This document shows, in pieces, positions 52,811 to 63,610 of a DNA stretch of 64,000 bases (position 1 is the stretch's first letter; each line of letters starts with the position of its first letter). The stretch comes from Prorocentrum cordatum. Taxonomy: Eukaryota > Sar > Dinophyceae > Prorocentrales > Prorocentraceae. The notes under the pieces were generated by a model, which was not told where the DNA came from, did not search any database, and worked only from the letters and a program-made list of their open reading frames with translations. A program made the translations under genes and the position numbers. The stretch covers positions 285,061 to 349,060 of the forward strand of contig CAUYUJ010012769.1 in assembly GCA_963575745.1 (NCBI GenBank), given 5' to 3'.

Positions 52811-53297
52811 ACACGCAAGAGTGACCCCGGGTAAAAGTGGCCTTTGGTGCGCGGTTTTGGGGGGGCCGCGGAGAGACCGCTCCGTTTTCAGCCATCTGAG
52901 GGCCCCTCTGTGCTCGCACCAAAGGTCACTCCGGCGAAAGGTCACTCTTACGTCTCGTCGGACGAAACATGTGGGGGTGTACCAGGATGTGCGCTTTGGA
53001 GGCATGCGTGCGCACCCACCGGGGCCGTGTGTCGTGCTCCTGGGGGGGGGGCACGAACGTGTGAGGCGTGTGCCGGCATGGACGGGAAGGCCTCATACAA
53101 TCGCAACCACTCGAGCAAAGGGCTGAGTTCCTTGATGGGCACCAGCCGTGGCCAGGTAGCGGCATGCGGTCGCACCCTTTGAAGCCGTATGCGGAGCTAC
53201 TTGTGGGGCGATGTTTGTCGAAACGGTGTGCTGAACTTGGCGGGGCGGTGGCGTGCGAGCGCACCCGATGAAACCGTATGTTCAGCTCCTTGTGGAG

Positions 53298-53300
<3 letters not shown>
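52740..53300. repeat. Imperfect tandem GCGGTCGCACCC/CCGTATG...CTCCTTGTGG
   Basis: Units at about 52748, 52985, 53165 and 53258 share GCGGTCGCACCC or GCGAGCGCACCC, then a TGARRCCGTATG-like word, then AGCTCCTTGTGG. Spacing varies (about 90-240 bp); the family 5 element is inserted among them. Weaker relatives continue to 53640. Confidence 0.5.
52811..52952. mobile_element. MITE-like TIR element, family 5, copy 2
   Basis: 142 bp. Left ACACGCAAGAGTGACCCCGG then GTAAAAGTGGCCTTTGGTGC; right-end reverse complement ACGTAAGAGTGACCTTTCGC then CGGAGTGACCTTTGGTGC. The TIR is about 38 bp with few mismatches and internal AGTGRCC direct repeats. Same family as 5169-5347. Confidence 0.75.
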
Positions 53301-53333
<33 letters not shown>

Positions 53334-53430
53334 GCGTGTGCGTGTGCGTGTGCGTGTGCGTGTGTGTGTGTGTGTGTGTTTTGCGTGTTCGGTGGTTGTG
53401 CAGTGTGTGTGTGTGTGTGTGTGTGCTGTG
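53299..53430. repeat. (TG)n / (TGCG)n dinucleotide tract
   Basis: TG 53299-53330, TGCGTG alternation 53331-53360, TG 53361-53378, and a second TG run 53402-53425. Confidence 0.95.
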
Positions 53431-54356
53431 TCGGCTCGTCACTGTCGCACTGTTTCCTCCTTGTCCGTCCTGTTCCCACCTCGTTCTCCCTCTTTCCCTG
53501 TTTGCGCTAGGCGTCGGATGCAAATGCCCCCCCGAGGCAGGTTGGGCACAGGACCCTTGAGGGGCGCGCCGAAATGGCCCACCAAGGCCGTGAGGTGGAG
53601 CTCCCCATGGTGTCGGGAAGCGTGTGACGGGTGTGCCGAAGGTGGCACGCGGACGGAAGAGGCAGAGGGGAGCGGCGGAGGGAGGCCGGGCGCGGCCCCG
53701 TGGACAGAGCATCGGGAGCCAGCACCACAGTAACGTCTGCAGGGGGCCATGAGGGCGAGCGGGTTCCACGGAACTGCATGCCATCATGCAGACAGGGGAA
53801 GGCAGGGCGAGGGGAGAAGAGAGAAGAGATGGATCTGGACCCGGCGATGAGGAATTATCGCTCTCGGCCCCAGCCAGAGCAACCACCAAAACCTGCAAAC
53901 TGCAATCCTTGCGGTTCTTAGGAACGTCACGCCTAATACTCCTACTGTTCCTGCGGATACTGCATCTACGCGTGCTCAAATGACTGCTGCCAGCACAGCC
54001 ACCGCCACCACTACTGCCACTTCCACTCGTGCTGCTCTGTTACTACTGCCACTACTGCTATTGTTGCTGGTCTTGCTCCAAGTGCTGTCACCCCAAGTGC
54101 GACGCTATTGATATGGATGCTTCTAGAACTTGTGGCTATGATCTGCTACGGGCACTGGTACTGATATGGGCCTTGTGTATGGTGCGGCTCATGAATGTGG
54201 TACTGCTGCTGTGAATGATGCAATTGATCCGGATGGTAGTGAGTATGCCACCGACGCTGTCATATTGTTGCGACTGTTGCTGGCAACCGAACGTGATGTA
54301 GCATTGACGGAGGATTATGCTGGTTATCTTGAGGGCTGTCCTTGTGCACATACTTA
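53431..54356. repeat. No gene; degenerate trinucleotide sequence from 53960
   Basis: No domain was seen. 53960-54350 has a three-base rhythm of ACTGCTGCCAC / GCTGCTACT words, looking like an old decayed (CTG/CCA)n tract that leads directly into the hairpin at 54357. Confidence 0.5.
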
Positions 54357-55946
54357 CTAGAACCACGCGCGCTCTTCGCGCGCGCTTAGGTTCTAGCTGG
54401 GAGGCGAGCTTGAGTCAACGAAAGTCGCAGGGAAGGGGGCAGGGGGAAGAAGGCCAGAGAGCGCTGAAGGATACAAATACTGGAACCCTCTTGTGATTTT
54501 GTGGGGGGCCTCGTCCGGCCGCTCGCTGGGAGTTTGACGTAGCTTCTCGGGAGCCTCTGAACCTGTCGGGGGCCTCCTGGAAGCAGGTTCGAAGCATTTT
54601 GGGGGCCGATTTGGGGCTTCTTGGGGCCCTCTTGGGCCATCTTAGGCGCCTCTTGGGCCGTCTTGGGGCCCTCTTGGGCTGTCCTGGGGCCCTCTCGGAA
54701 GCTTCTTGGGCCGTCTTGGGGCGGTCTTGGAGGCCTCTTGGGCCGTCTTGGACGCGGTGAAAGCCCAAGATGCGAACATGCGAAAAATATACGTTTTCCC
54801 ATAGGAATGGCACGATTTTTGTTTCTTGGACCTCTTGGGGTGCCTCTCGGAACGTATTGGGCTGATTTTGGAAGCCTTTTGGCGCCTCTGGGTGGCGTTT
54901 TGGCGCCTCCTGGGATATGTTGGGCCGGAAGCTCGGAATTCGAGAGTGGCTTTCTCCTTCTGGGACCCCTCTCGAAGTCGTCTTGGGGTTCTGTTGGGCC
55001 GTCTTGGGGCCGTCCTGAGCCACTCGTGCGCAGCCTTGGAGCGCTCCCGGAGGCCTCCTAGGCCGTCTTGGAGGCCTCTTGGGCCGTCCCTTGGAGCGTG
55101 AAAAGCCAAGATGCAACATGCGAAACATATTTTTTGATATCATCATTATAAATGTATTTCACAATACGTTTCTGAGCGCGAGCACACACGATTTTTTGTT
55201 TCTTGAACTCTCTGGGGTGCCTCTCGGACGTCTTTGGGGTGCTTTTGGGAGCCTTTTGGCGCCTCTTGGCGGCATTTTTGCGCCTCCTGGAGCCTCTTGG
55301 GCCGGAAGCTCGGAATTCGAGGTTGGTTTTCTCCGTCTGGGACCCCTCTCGAACTCGTCTTGGGGCTCTCTTCGGCCGTCTTGGGGCCGTCCTGGGACAC
55401 TCGTGCGCAGCCTTAGGTGAAAAGAAAAAGAGAGAATAAGTAAAAGAAAAGAAAGAAAAGTGAATGGAAAAAAAAAAAGAAAGGAAGAAAAGAAAGAAAC
55501 GAAAAAAGAAGGAGAAAGGAAAAAAGGTAAAAAAAAAGATAATAGAAAAAGAAAGCCCTTGAAAAAAACGATAAGCGCTCCGCCGCTCCCGGAGGCCTCG
55601 TAGACCGTCTTGGGCGCCTCTTGGGCCGTCTTGGACGCGTTGAAAGCCCAAGATGCGAACATGCGAAAAATATACATTTTCCCATAGGAATGGCACGATG
55701 TTTGCTTCTTGGGCCTCTCTTGGGCTGCCTCTCGGAGCGTCTTGGAGGCTTCTGGGACCTTCTTGGTGTCATGACAGGCGTCTTGGAAGGCATCAGGAGC
55801 CATCGGAGCGCGTTTCGAAGCCGCCTGCGAACGATCTTGGACGGCGTCCGGCGGTCCGACGAGCCTCCGGGCCCCCCGGAGCCCACATTTGTGGTCGGGG
55901 TCCCGGCCCCGGGCCCCCGGACCCGGTGCGCCGTTACATGTATATA
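54357..55946. repeat. Hairpin-bounded composite repeat, copy 2, with three tandem units
   Basis: Starts with the 40-bp hairpin 54357-54396 (CTAGAACCACGCGCG...GGTTCTAG). CTTGGGGCCGTCTTGG repeats follow from 54600. Three long units are aligned by AAGCCCAAGATGCGAACATG at 54761, 55103 and 55644. Each continues with GGAATGGCACGATTTTTG-like sequence, GGTGCCTCTCGG, TTTTGGCGCCTC, GCCGGAAGCTCGGAATTCGA and GGGACCCCTCTCGAA. It ends GGTGCGCCGTTACATGTATA at about 55945. An A/G-rich block (55417-55575) interrupts unit 2. Confidence 0.65.
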
Positions 55947-56684
55947 TGTGGCTATCTCGACGGTGTTCCCAATTCTAGCTCAAGGCCAACATGTACGGCG
56001 AATCAGACGTGTACTCGTACGCTTGGTTGTGCGTGTGTTTGCCCTTCAGAACATCATTCGTCCAAGGCGGGGTGATCCGTATGCGTATGCTTCAGCGTCA
56101 GCGCCTGTCTTGTATTACATGCGTTCCTATAAACCCACGCCTGTGTCAGCGTGCCGAGGCCATGCTTACGGGCCCAAATGGCACCCGTACTAATCATGCT
56201 ACTTGTGTTGCTACGAGTGCCGCGCATAAGGCGATGGATACATCGTTTACTACTACACCATCATTGCCACCACCACGACCGACGTCTACATCACGACCAC
56301 GACCACTACCACTGTCGTTGCCCAGCATGTTCATCACAACCACGGACCACTATCCTGTTTGAGCGATCGCTGGTGTTGCCTGCAGTGCCCCGTCCCACTC
56401 TGAAACCGCATCGTCAATAAGTTCGAAGTCGAACGTGGCGAAAAGGAAGAGCACTGGAAGGCCAGCAGAAGCAAGGTTATTCGTAAGGGCTCTCCTCTGG
56501 CGCACCACCACCGCCCTGATGGAGAGAGGAGCGGGCCTTTTGTCTCGCCATTGGTATGGCCAGCCCCGCGTCCAAAACCTTGGGTCAATGTCGCGGCCGC
56601 CAACTCCCGCCCGCCCGCACCCGAGCCCCCGCCAGCTTCCCTCCCGCCCCACCCTCCTAATATGCGTCGTGTTCATCTTCCTCC
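55947..56684. repeat. Degenerate trinucleotide sequence then unique sequence, no gene
   Basis: 56170-56345 keeps ACCACGACC / CATCATTGCC triplet rhythm, mirroring the decayed tract before the composite repeat. 56346-56684 shows no domain. Confidence 0.45.
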
Positions 56685-57001
56685 TCATCCTTCTCATCCT
56701 CCCGCCCCTCCTCCTCCTCCTCCTCCTCCTCCTCCTCCTCCTCTCCATTCCTCTATCCTCCTCCTCCTCCTCTTTCTCCTCCTCCTCCTCCTCCTCCTCC
56801 TCCTCCTCCTCCTCCGCCTCCTCCTCCTCCTCCTCCCCCCCCTCTTCCTCCTCCTCCTCCTCCTCCTCCTCCTCCTCCTCCTCCTCCTCCTCCTCCTCCA
56901 CCCCCCCTCTCCTCATCCATACTGGTCTTCCGCTCCATCCTTCTGCGCTCCGCACTCTCTCTACTCGGCATCCCTGCTCCTGCTTGTTTTGTTATGTTGT
57001 C

Positions 57002-57045
<44 letters not shown>
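56685..57045. repeat. (TCC)n tract and (CTG)13 run
   Basis: TCC/CTC 56685-56902 and a clean CTG run 57006-57044. Leu- and Ser-rich frames through them are artefacts. Confidence 0.9.
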
Positions 57046-57273
57046 CGGGCAGGTGCCAATCAACGGTGTTGCGCGCCTGGTGCTGCCCTGCGCGCTGCCG
57101 CCGCCAGCTGCGCGCCAGGCGGCCCCTCCCCGCTGCTCTCGCCGAGCCGCTTCAGCCACGCTGCTTGCATGCCGCGAGGCGCCCCGGCCCGGCCAGGCGT
57201 GTGGCCGGGCGCCCCCGCCCCGCCCGGCCGTGATGCGTGCGCCAGCGGGGTCGGTGGCTATATCTCCTCTCGG

Positions 57274-57425
57274 GTCGGGCAGGTCCTCCAACAGGCGGAT
57301 TTGGGGAGAAAAACGGAACATCTTCCAGAACTGCTCCAACAATTCCCCAAACATGGTCAGCAAATTGTCCCCCGACTCTTTTGGAATAATTTTGGTATAT
57401 TTTCCTGTAGAGGGACATGCCCGAC
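57274..57425. mobile_element. MITE-like TIR element, family 3, copy 2
   Basis: 152 bp. Left GTCGGGCAGGTCCTCCAAC; right-end reverse complement GTCGGGCATGTCCCTCTAC. AT-richer interior with AACAATTCCCCAAACATGG. Same family as 4118-4259. Confidence 0.75.
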
Positions 57426-57726
57426 TCAACTCTATCTCTTCTCCCTTTCCCCTGCTCCTGCCGCCGCCCGCCGCCTGGGCCTCCCCCGGCGTCGGCGGGT
57501 GGCTTCTCGCCCCGCGGCACCGCTGCGGCGCAGCTCGGCAGCTCGGCAGCTCGGCAGCCCGTGGGCTCAGCACTGCAGCAGTTTGCTGCAGCACGCGGAT
57601 CGCAGCCCCGTCTCCCGCCACGGACGCTCAGTCCGCGTCTGCATCCTGTGGGCGCCGCACCCGCGCAGCGAAGTCTGACACTTGGATGCTCCCACTCTTT
57701 GAGCAGGGACCGACCGTCCCAGCATT

Positions 57727-57904
57727 CCTATAGTCCTACCACGGAGCGGTCTTAGAACCCAGAAATGTTCGAATAACAAAAACAATGTTCTTAGAACATA
57801 AACCCGATGTGAAAATACAAGGCCGATTCCGCCAGAGATGTTCTAAGAACATTTCGTGGGAACCATAAAAGGGTTCTTCGAAAATTGTTTGGTAGGGCTA
57901 TAGG
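57727..57904. mobile_element. MITE-like TIR element, family 6
   Basis: 178 bp, AT-rich. Ends CCTATAGTCCTACCA and its inverse TGGTAGGGCTATAGG (one mismatch in 15). Inside are two self-palindromes, ATGTTCTTAGAACAT and ATGTTCTAAGAACAT, and outward-facing TTAGAACCC/GGGTTCTT words. Only one copy was seen in the window. Confidence 0.7.
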
Positions 57905-58719
57905 CGGGCCAGGACGCTTCGCCACTGCTTGAATCTTGCCGCTGTGGGCCCGCGTGCCGCTCCCTCTGGACGTCCTGGCTCTTCCTGCTCCACGCTTGCA
58001 GCGCCTGCAGCCTTGGCCTCAGCCCCTGGGTGTGGTCGTGACTCCGCTCCGCGTCCCCTGCCAGGTCGCCCCAGAGCAGGCTGGCCGCACCGGCCGCTCC
58101 TACTGGAAATCTTTCCGCGGTGAGGGCCCACCTGCCCCGCCTGCTTTCTGCGGCCGCCCTTTTCCTCTTTCCAAGGGCTCCCAACTTCGCGCTTCGCGCT
58201 CCGCGAAGCGCGAAGCGCGAATAACTTCGCGCTCTCGCGCCGCCCCCCCAAAGGGGGAAAAGGAGGACGAGGAGGAGGGGGAGAAGGAACGAGGACCGCG
58301 AAGCGCGAAGCGCGAATAACTTCGCGCCCTCGAGGGAGCCCTTGCTTTCCCTCTTGCTGCCGATTACTTCGTGCGCCGCGCGCCCCCGGCTACTGGAGCG
58401 CGCGAGCGGATCGCCGCTGCTGCGCTGCGACGTAGAAGGTGGTGTTGCTGCTGCTGCTCCTCCTGATCCTCCTTCCTCGTGTTCCCCCACGCATCTTCCC
58501 CTTACCCTTCCCCTTCCCCTCTCCCCTCCCCCTTTCCATCGCCACAACCATTACCAGTACTGGTGCTCCTCGCCTTGCTCTTGGCCCTCCTCTCCTCCAT
58601 CCTTGCCATACCCAAGGAGGAGGACGGCCGTCCAGCTAGACCGATCCTGGGCAATTCAGCCCGTCCTGGGCCCAACCTCGGTGGATAACGCCATCCTCGC
58701 GAATACCTTACGGCACGTA
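57905..58719. repeat. No gene; CGCGAAGCGCGAAG palindromic repeats
   Basis: 58186-58235 and 58297-58330 share CGCGAAGCGCGAAGCGCG then AATAACTTCGCGC. The first copy also contains the inverse (CTTCGCGCTTCGCGC) immediately upstream, making a hairpin. Otherwise no domain was recognised. Confidence 0.6.
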
Positions 58720-58880
58720 CGCCTCCCAGGCTGGCGGGAGCGCCCAAAGGCGACTGTAAGAACGCCGCCCAGGCTGGCCGGCGCGCCCAAAGGCGACTGT
58801 AAGTACGCCTCCCCTGCTGGCTGGAGCGCCCAAAAGCGACTGTAAGAACGCCGCCCAGGCTGGCTGGGGCGCCCAATATA
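58720..58880. repeat. 43-bp tandem repeat, about 3.7 units
   Basis: Units start at 58720, 58763, 58806 and 58849 with ACGCCKCCCAGGCTGGC, then GCGCCCAAAGGCGACTGTAA. The last unit is incomplete. A related half unit appears near 59150-59205. Confidence 0.9.
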
Positions 58881-59325
58881 CCTGCCAATCCGTTTCCCAG
58901 AACGGCTGGGGGGGGGCGCCCGAGGCGGCCCGGGCGTCTGAATCATCAGGATGTGGGGGGGGTGAAGCCAAATCCTATCAAAATTGCCCCCCGCCCCCCC
59001 CCGACCCGTCCTGGGGTCCATCTAGTGCAGCTTGTCCTCTCACGGCCCGCAAACGGCGCCCAGAGGCTGCAACAATACAGAAAAACCTTCACCTGCCCAA
59101 CACCTCGAACCTCTTCCCCCCCGTCCTGCCGGTCTTACCCAGCGCTCCCAGCTGGCTCCAACCTGCCAGTCCGCTTCCCAGGCCAGTTGGGGCGCCCGAG
59201 GGTGTACACCGACCCCCGGGACCCAGGGTAGGTGCATGTGGACACGTACCTGGCGTTCCCCGATCCTCGTCCCCCCTCGCTGGCCCCTATCTGCTTCTGC
59301 AGAGCAGGAGGCAGGAGCGGGGGGG
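58881..59325. repeat. No gene; dispersed repeat 58920-58995
   Basis: 58920-58995 is the counterpart of 2881-2950 (GAGGCGGCC, GGATGTGGGGGGG, GAAGCCAAATCC). No coding evidence. Confidence 0.45.
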
Positions 59326-59584
59326 GAGTAAGGGAGGGAGGGAGGGAGGGAAGATGAGGGGAGGGAGGAGGGAGGGAGGGAGGGAGGGCTTGCTGCTAGA
59401 ACTAATCTCGCACACACCAGGGAGGGAGGAGAGGGAGGGGGGAGGGAGGAGGGAGGAGGGGGAGGGAGGAGGAGGAGGTAGGAGGAGGAGGGAGGAGGAG
59501 GGACGAGGAGGGAGGGGGAGGGAGGAGGAGGAGGGAGGAGGAGGAGGAGGAGGAGGAGGAGGAGGAGGAGGAGGAGGAGGAGGG
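59326..59584. repeat. (GGGA)n / (GGA)n purine tract
   Basis: GGGA units 59326-59388, a short unique island 59389-59420, then GGA to 59584. Confidence 0.9.
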
Positions 59585-60250
59585 CGACTAGGACTAGGAC
59601 GAGGCCCTGCCTCCAAGAAGGCAGGTCCGAGAGGAAGAAAACAACCCCGGGGAGGGGAGGGGGCGATCACGCTTCGTGCGAGCCGCTCTTCCAGCCATGC
59701 CCAGATCAGGGGAGACGCATGATGCACAACAGGGCCACCCGAACAACATAAAACAGCGGGAGGAGCCCAGGCGCAGGGGAGCCCGGGCGCACCTATACCA
59801 GGCGAATCGAATGCCGAGCTGTCTAGCGGATTCGTCCTCTTCCTGGGCCCCTCCCCGACGAGGAAGGGCTCTTTCTTCAGCGGCCCGCCTCTCAGGCGCC
59901 ACTGACTCCGGAGATCGGGTCGGGTCGGGCCTGGCACCGCATCTGGCCGCATCGGCACGCCGTCGGCATCGGCTCGGCTCGGTCGCGCCAGGGTTCGGCA
60001 GTGGGCAAATCTCCCTTTGGTAAACCTCCCCTTGGTGAAAACGGCATGGGACCGAAACCGACGGACCTGGACCCGCAAAAATGACGGCCGCGACACCCCC
60101 TCGCGGACCGAAAACGGCCAATCCCTGAATCGACGTGTCAGGGTAGGAGGTCCATCAACCTCCGAAGGGTGTGCACACGCGAGCCGCGCCAGCGTCGGGC
60201 CGGCTCGGCTCAGGCTGTGCCCAGGCTGCTGGTCCCCAGACGCCCCCCTG
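59585..60250. repeat. Dispersed repeat 60000-60155, otherwise no gene
   Basis: 60000-60155 is the partner of 39405-39575 (see there). 59585-59999 shows no recognisable domain. Confidence 0.6.
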
Positions 60251-60415
60251 ATTGAAGGGGCCCCGGGACACACAAATAGATACACACAAATCAAAAGATT
60301 TCCCATCTTTTCACGTATTTTCTGGGTTTTCGTCTTCCCCCCCACTTCCGATATTTTCAAATATTTTCCTGGGGATCGCCGGTTAATTGTGTCTGTGTGT
60401 TTTTTCCCCTCCTGA
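60251..60415. repeat. 163-bp repeat, family 7, copy 5
   Basis: Begins ATTGAAGGGGCCCCGGGACA and ends TGTGTCTGTGTG...CCCCTCCTGA. The interior GATTTCCCATCTTTTCACG and ATATTTTCCTGGGG match the 39-41 kb copies. Confidence 0.75.
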
Positions 60416-61132
60416 CTGATGTCGGGGGCGTCCACGGAGGGAGGCGTCCAAGAGGGGGGGGCTCAGACGGAAGAGGGCGCCTGGGGACGCATCGCAAGAA
60501 GAACAGGGGGCCATGAGGTCTGGGGAGATCCCGTAGGACCGCACCTTCATACCTGCGCGTTCGACCACGGACTCCGTATTGCCCCTGGCTCCTGGGCCGT
60601 CTTCGGCGGTCTTCGGCGATCTTCGGCGGTCTTCTGACGGACTTCGGCGGTTTCCGGCAGTCTTTGGCGGTTTCCGGCGGTCTTCGGCGCGAAAGCTGGA
60701 CGGTCGCGTTTTTCAAGAGGTCCATGATCGAGCACCTCATCATCCTAGTCCCGTGGCCTGACGAGGGCCCCTGGAGGCCGAAAACTGCTCAAAACCCGCC
60801 CGCTATTTTCTCGCAACGAAATGAGGTGGGGGATAGCCGCACCGGATACCTGCTTGGCACGCACGCCTGAAGTGGGTACGGGAAAAATGGGCACGATGCC
60901 GAAAAGCAAATGCTGCCCGAGAAGCGGCAGCGCCCTCGGCGACGCCGACAGCGAGCCCCCTTCAGGGTGGACAGGAACTGCTGTCGTACGAGAACAAGCC
61001 TCATACGCCGTCCAATGTTTGGAATCCCTGTCCCTGCAGGCCCCGCTAAAACGCGGTACGGTGCACAGTCGTTCGACTCCGAGGGCCGAACAGATACCAT
61101 GCACCGCACCATGACCTCGGGAGACGCCAACT
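60416..61132. repeat. GGCGGTCTTC decamer repeat, otherwise no gene
   Basis: 60598-60695 repeats GGCGGTCTTC with variants (GGCGATCTTC, GGCGGTTTCC), about nine units. No domain was recognised in the remainder. Confidence 0.7.
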
Positions 61133-61259
61133 CGCCATCGCTCGGACGTCCATTCCCTGTGCTTGTTTTGATTTCGTGCGTGGTTTTTTCTCCAAATGAT
61201 TCAGGATTCTCCTCGATGGTCCTCGCCGAAGGAAAAATGCACACGTCCGAGCGATGCCA
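61133..61259. mobile_element. MITE-like TIR element, family 1, copy 5
   Basis: CATCGCTCGGACGT...ACGTCCGAGCGATG ends, perfect 14-bp TIR. The interior TTGATTTCGTGCGTGG and ATGATTCAGGATTCTCCTCG diverges slightly. Confidence 0.8.
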
Positions 61260-62734
61260 AGCCAACGAGGCACGGTTCGCCCGCGGCTGTCGGCCTTCGT
61301 CGCTTCGGGGGCAGGTCACGGGAGCCTCTCATGCCATCTTGCTGGCTCTGGCGAAGCGACGCTGGTCGGCGCTGATTGACGCGAGCCCACGCGAAACAGC
61401 GCTAATCGACGCCAAGTCGGCACCACATCGATGCTCTATCGGCGCAAACTCGGCGCTTCCTCATCGACTACAAGTCGCTAGCGCACGCTGATGCACTCTA
61501 AAAACTGAAGTGCGGGCGCGGCCGCAAGAAGCCCTCGCAAGAAACCCAACCCTGAAAATCCGCGCGCGAGGTGCGCCTGGGGGGAAACCCAGAGCACCCT
61601 GAACGCAGCCGCTTCTTTCAACGCCTGCGGGAAGTCACGGCGCAGCTCGCGGAGACAAGACACCCAGGACGCCCCGACGAGAAGCACAGGGCCTCTTGGT
61701 GCGCGTCCCCCACTGCACGAGGGCATACTTGGAGGCCTGGAAATTGGCACCTACACCAGCACAGGGGGTTTGCCTCCACATGGAGAAGATGGTCCTAAAT
61801 TTCGGTGTTGGTGGTAACAGTTCGGTCACCTTGGAAGCCAGAATATTACCACCATCACCGAGATCGGGATCGTCTTCCCTCGGTGGATGCACACCGCCGA
61901 CCTTGGTGTTGGTGTCAACCTCTAGGCCTGCGACACACGCTGCCGGCCCTCACCATCACTTCCGTATCCACTTCGATCGTGCGGAGCTGCCAGAGACGGG
62001 GCGGCGGCGGCCGGCCGCAGCAGCAGGCCGCGGGCACCACGAGCTCGAAGGGCTGCCACGGCGACCGGCCCGCGAGGCGGGCCAGCCAGTCGGCCGCCCG
62101 CTGGAGCGGCGACCGGACGAAGCCCTGCCCGCGGCAGTGTTAGGAGGCAACTACTGGGAGGTCGTCGGAAGGATTGAAGAACATTAAGCCCCATTGGGGG
62201 GCTGCTACGCCAGATTGGGCCGCGGATTAAGCGGGATTGAGCGGCATCAAGCGGGATCAAGCCAGATTTCAGACCAGGGCGAAGTCAGAATTTGACCTCC
62301 CAAGAGTTGCATCCGAAGCAGTGAGGCAGAGGATAGGTCTCCTAGAAGATATCTGATCCGAGGGGAGGATGGCCCTTCCAGGCCCCGGGAAGCGCATCCT
62401 GCCCCAAACGAGTGTATCCGCATGGCGCTCGGATATCCGACCAAGATCCACCGCTGATCCAGGATCTCGAATGGCAGATCATTCGGATTGGATATCTTGT
62501 CGGGGCTCGAGAGGGATGGCAACGCAGGACCAGGCCGAGAGGAGAATGGAGATACAGATGAACGTCTTGGGGGCGTGCTCCGCGCCACAAACCGCGACAT
62601 AGGGTTTGCAATCGAGATGCGTGCCCCTGCGAAGGGTACGGATGCACAGCCATGTAGCACGCTGCCGAGGCCTGCCTGGGGTGCCTCGCAGGCCCACGTC
62701 CTCCCACCTCGCCCTCCCTCCCCCCGCCACAACG
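61260..62734. other. No gene seen
   Basis: Overlapping open frames without domains. Minor features: GGTGTTGGTGGTAA near 61803 and its rough inverse TTACCACCATCACC at 61846, and AAGCGGGATYRAGC short direct repeats at 62222-62262. Confidence 0.4.
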
Positions 62735-63150
62735 CCGAGAGGAGGAGGAAGAGGAGGAGGAGCAGGAGGAGGAGGAGCAGGAGGAGGAGGAGCAGGAGGA
62801 GGAGGAGGACGAAAAGAACGAGGAGGAGACGGATGGGGGGGAGGAGGAGGAGGAGGAGGAAGGAGGAGGAGGAGGAGGAGGAAGGAGGCGGAGGAGGAGG
62901 AGGAGGCGAGAGGAGGAGGAGGAGGAGAGGAGGAGGCGGGGGAGGGGGCAGGGGGAGGGGTGAGGGGGAGATGGGGGAGGGGGAGGAGGGGGAGGGGGAG
63001 GGGGAGGGGATGGCGGGGAGGGGGAGGGGGAGGAGGAGGCGGAGGAGGCGAGAGGAGGAGGAGGAGGAGGAGGGGGCGGAGGAGGAGGAGGAGGGGGGGA
63101 GGAGGAGGCGGAGGAGGAGGAGGAGGAGGAGGTGGAGGAGTAGGAGGAGG
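62735..63150. repeat. (GGA)n purine tract
   Basis: Plus strand almost entirely purine for over 400 bp, with GGGGGA variants in 62938-63030. Long Arg/Gly/Glu and Pro/Ser/Leu frames are artefacts. Confidence 0.9.
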
Positions 63151-63610
63151 AAGAAGACGGCGCTCATTGAGTTCACCGTGGGGCTGCGATCCTGTGATCC
63201 TGGGGGTGGTGGCGCAAGGTAGGGGCGGCAGCAAGGAGAGGAGCAGGCCCGGAGAGGGGGCCTGTTGGGGAAGGAGTCCAGGAGGAGGGGGGTCCTGGGA
63301 GCCCCGCCTGCAGGGCCAGAGGGGCAGGTTCAGCCCGCTGGGCCAGGAGGGCCGGTTCCTCAGCAATCCCTGAGCCGAACAGGTGCCAACGGCTTGGCCG
63401 CCGTGGGCAACGAATGCCGCCGCTCTCGAGGCCGCCTCCCGCTCCTGAGCACGCGCTGGGAGCGATCGCGATGCCCGACGCTCGAGGCAGGGCCTCCAGC
63501 CCTCGCGGGCGCTTGCGCGGGAAGGGGCTCCGGCCCCCAGAGGGGATAGGCTAGGCAACGCTGTGGAAAGGTCTTATGGCCCGATTTTCCACCACCACCA
63601 CCACCATAGG
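63151..63610. other. No gene seen
   Basis: GC-rich, with overlapping frames on both strands and no recognisable domain. Confidence 0.4.
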
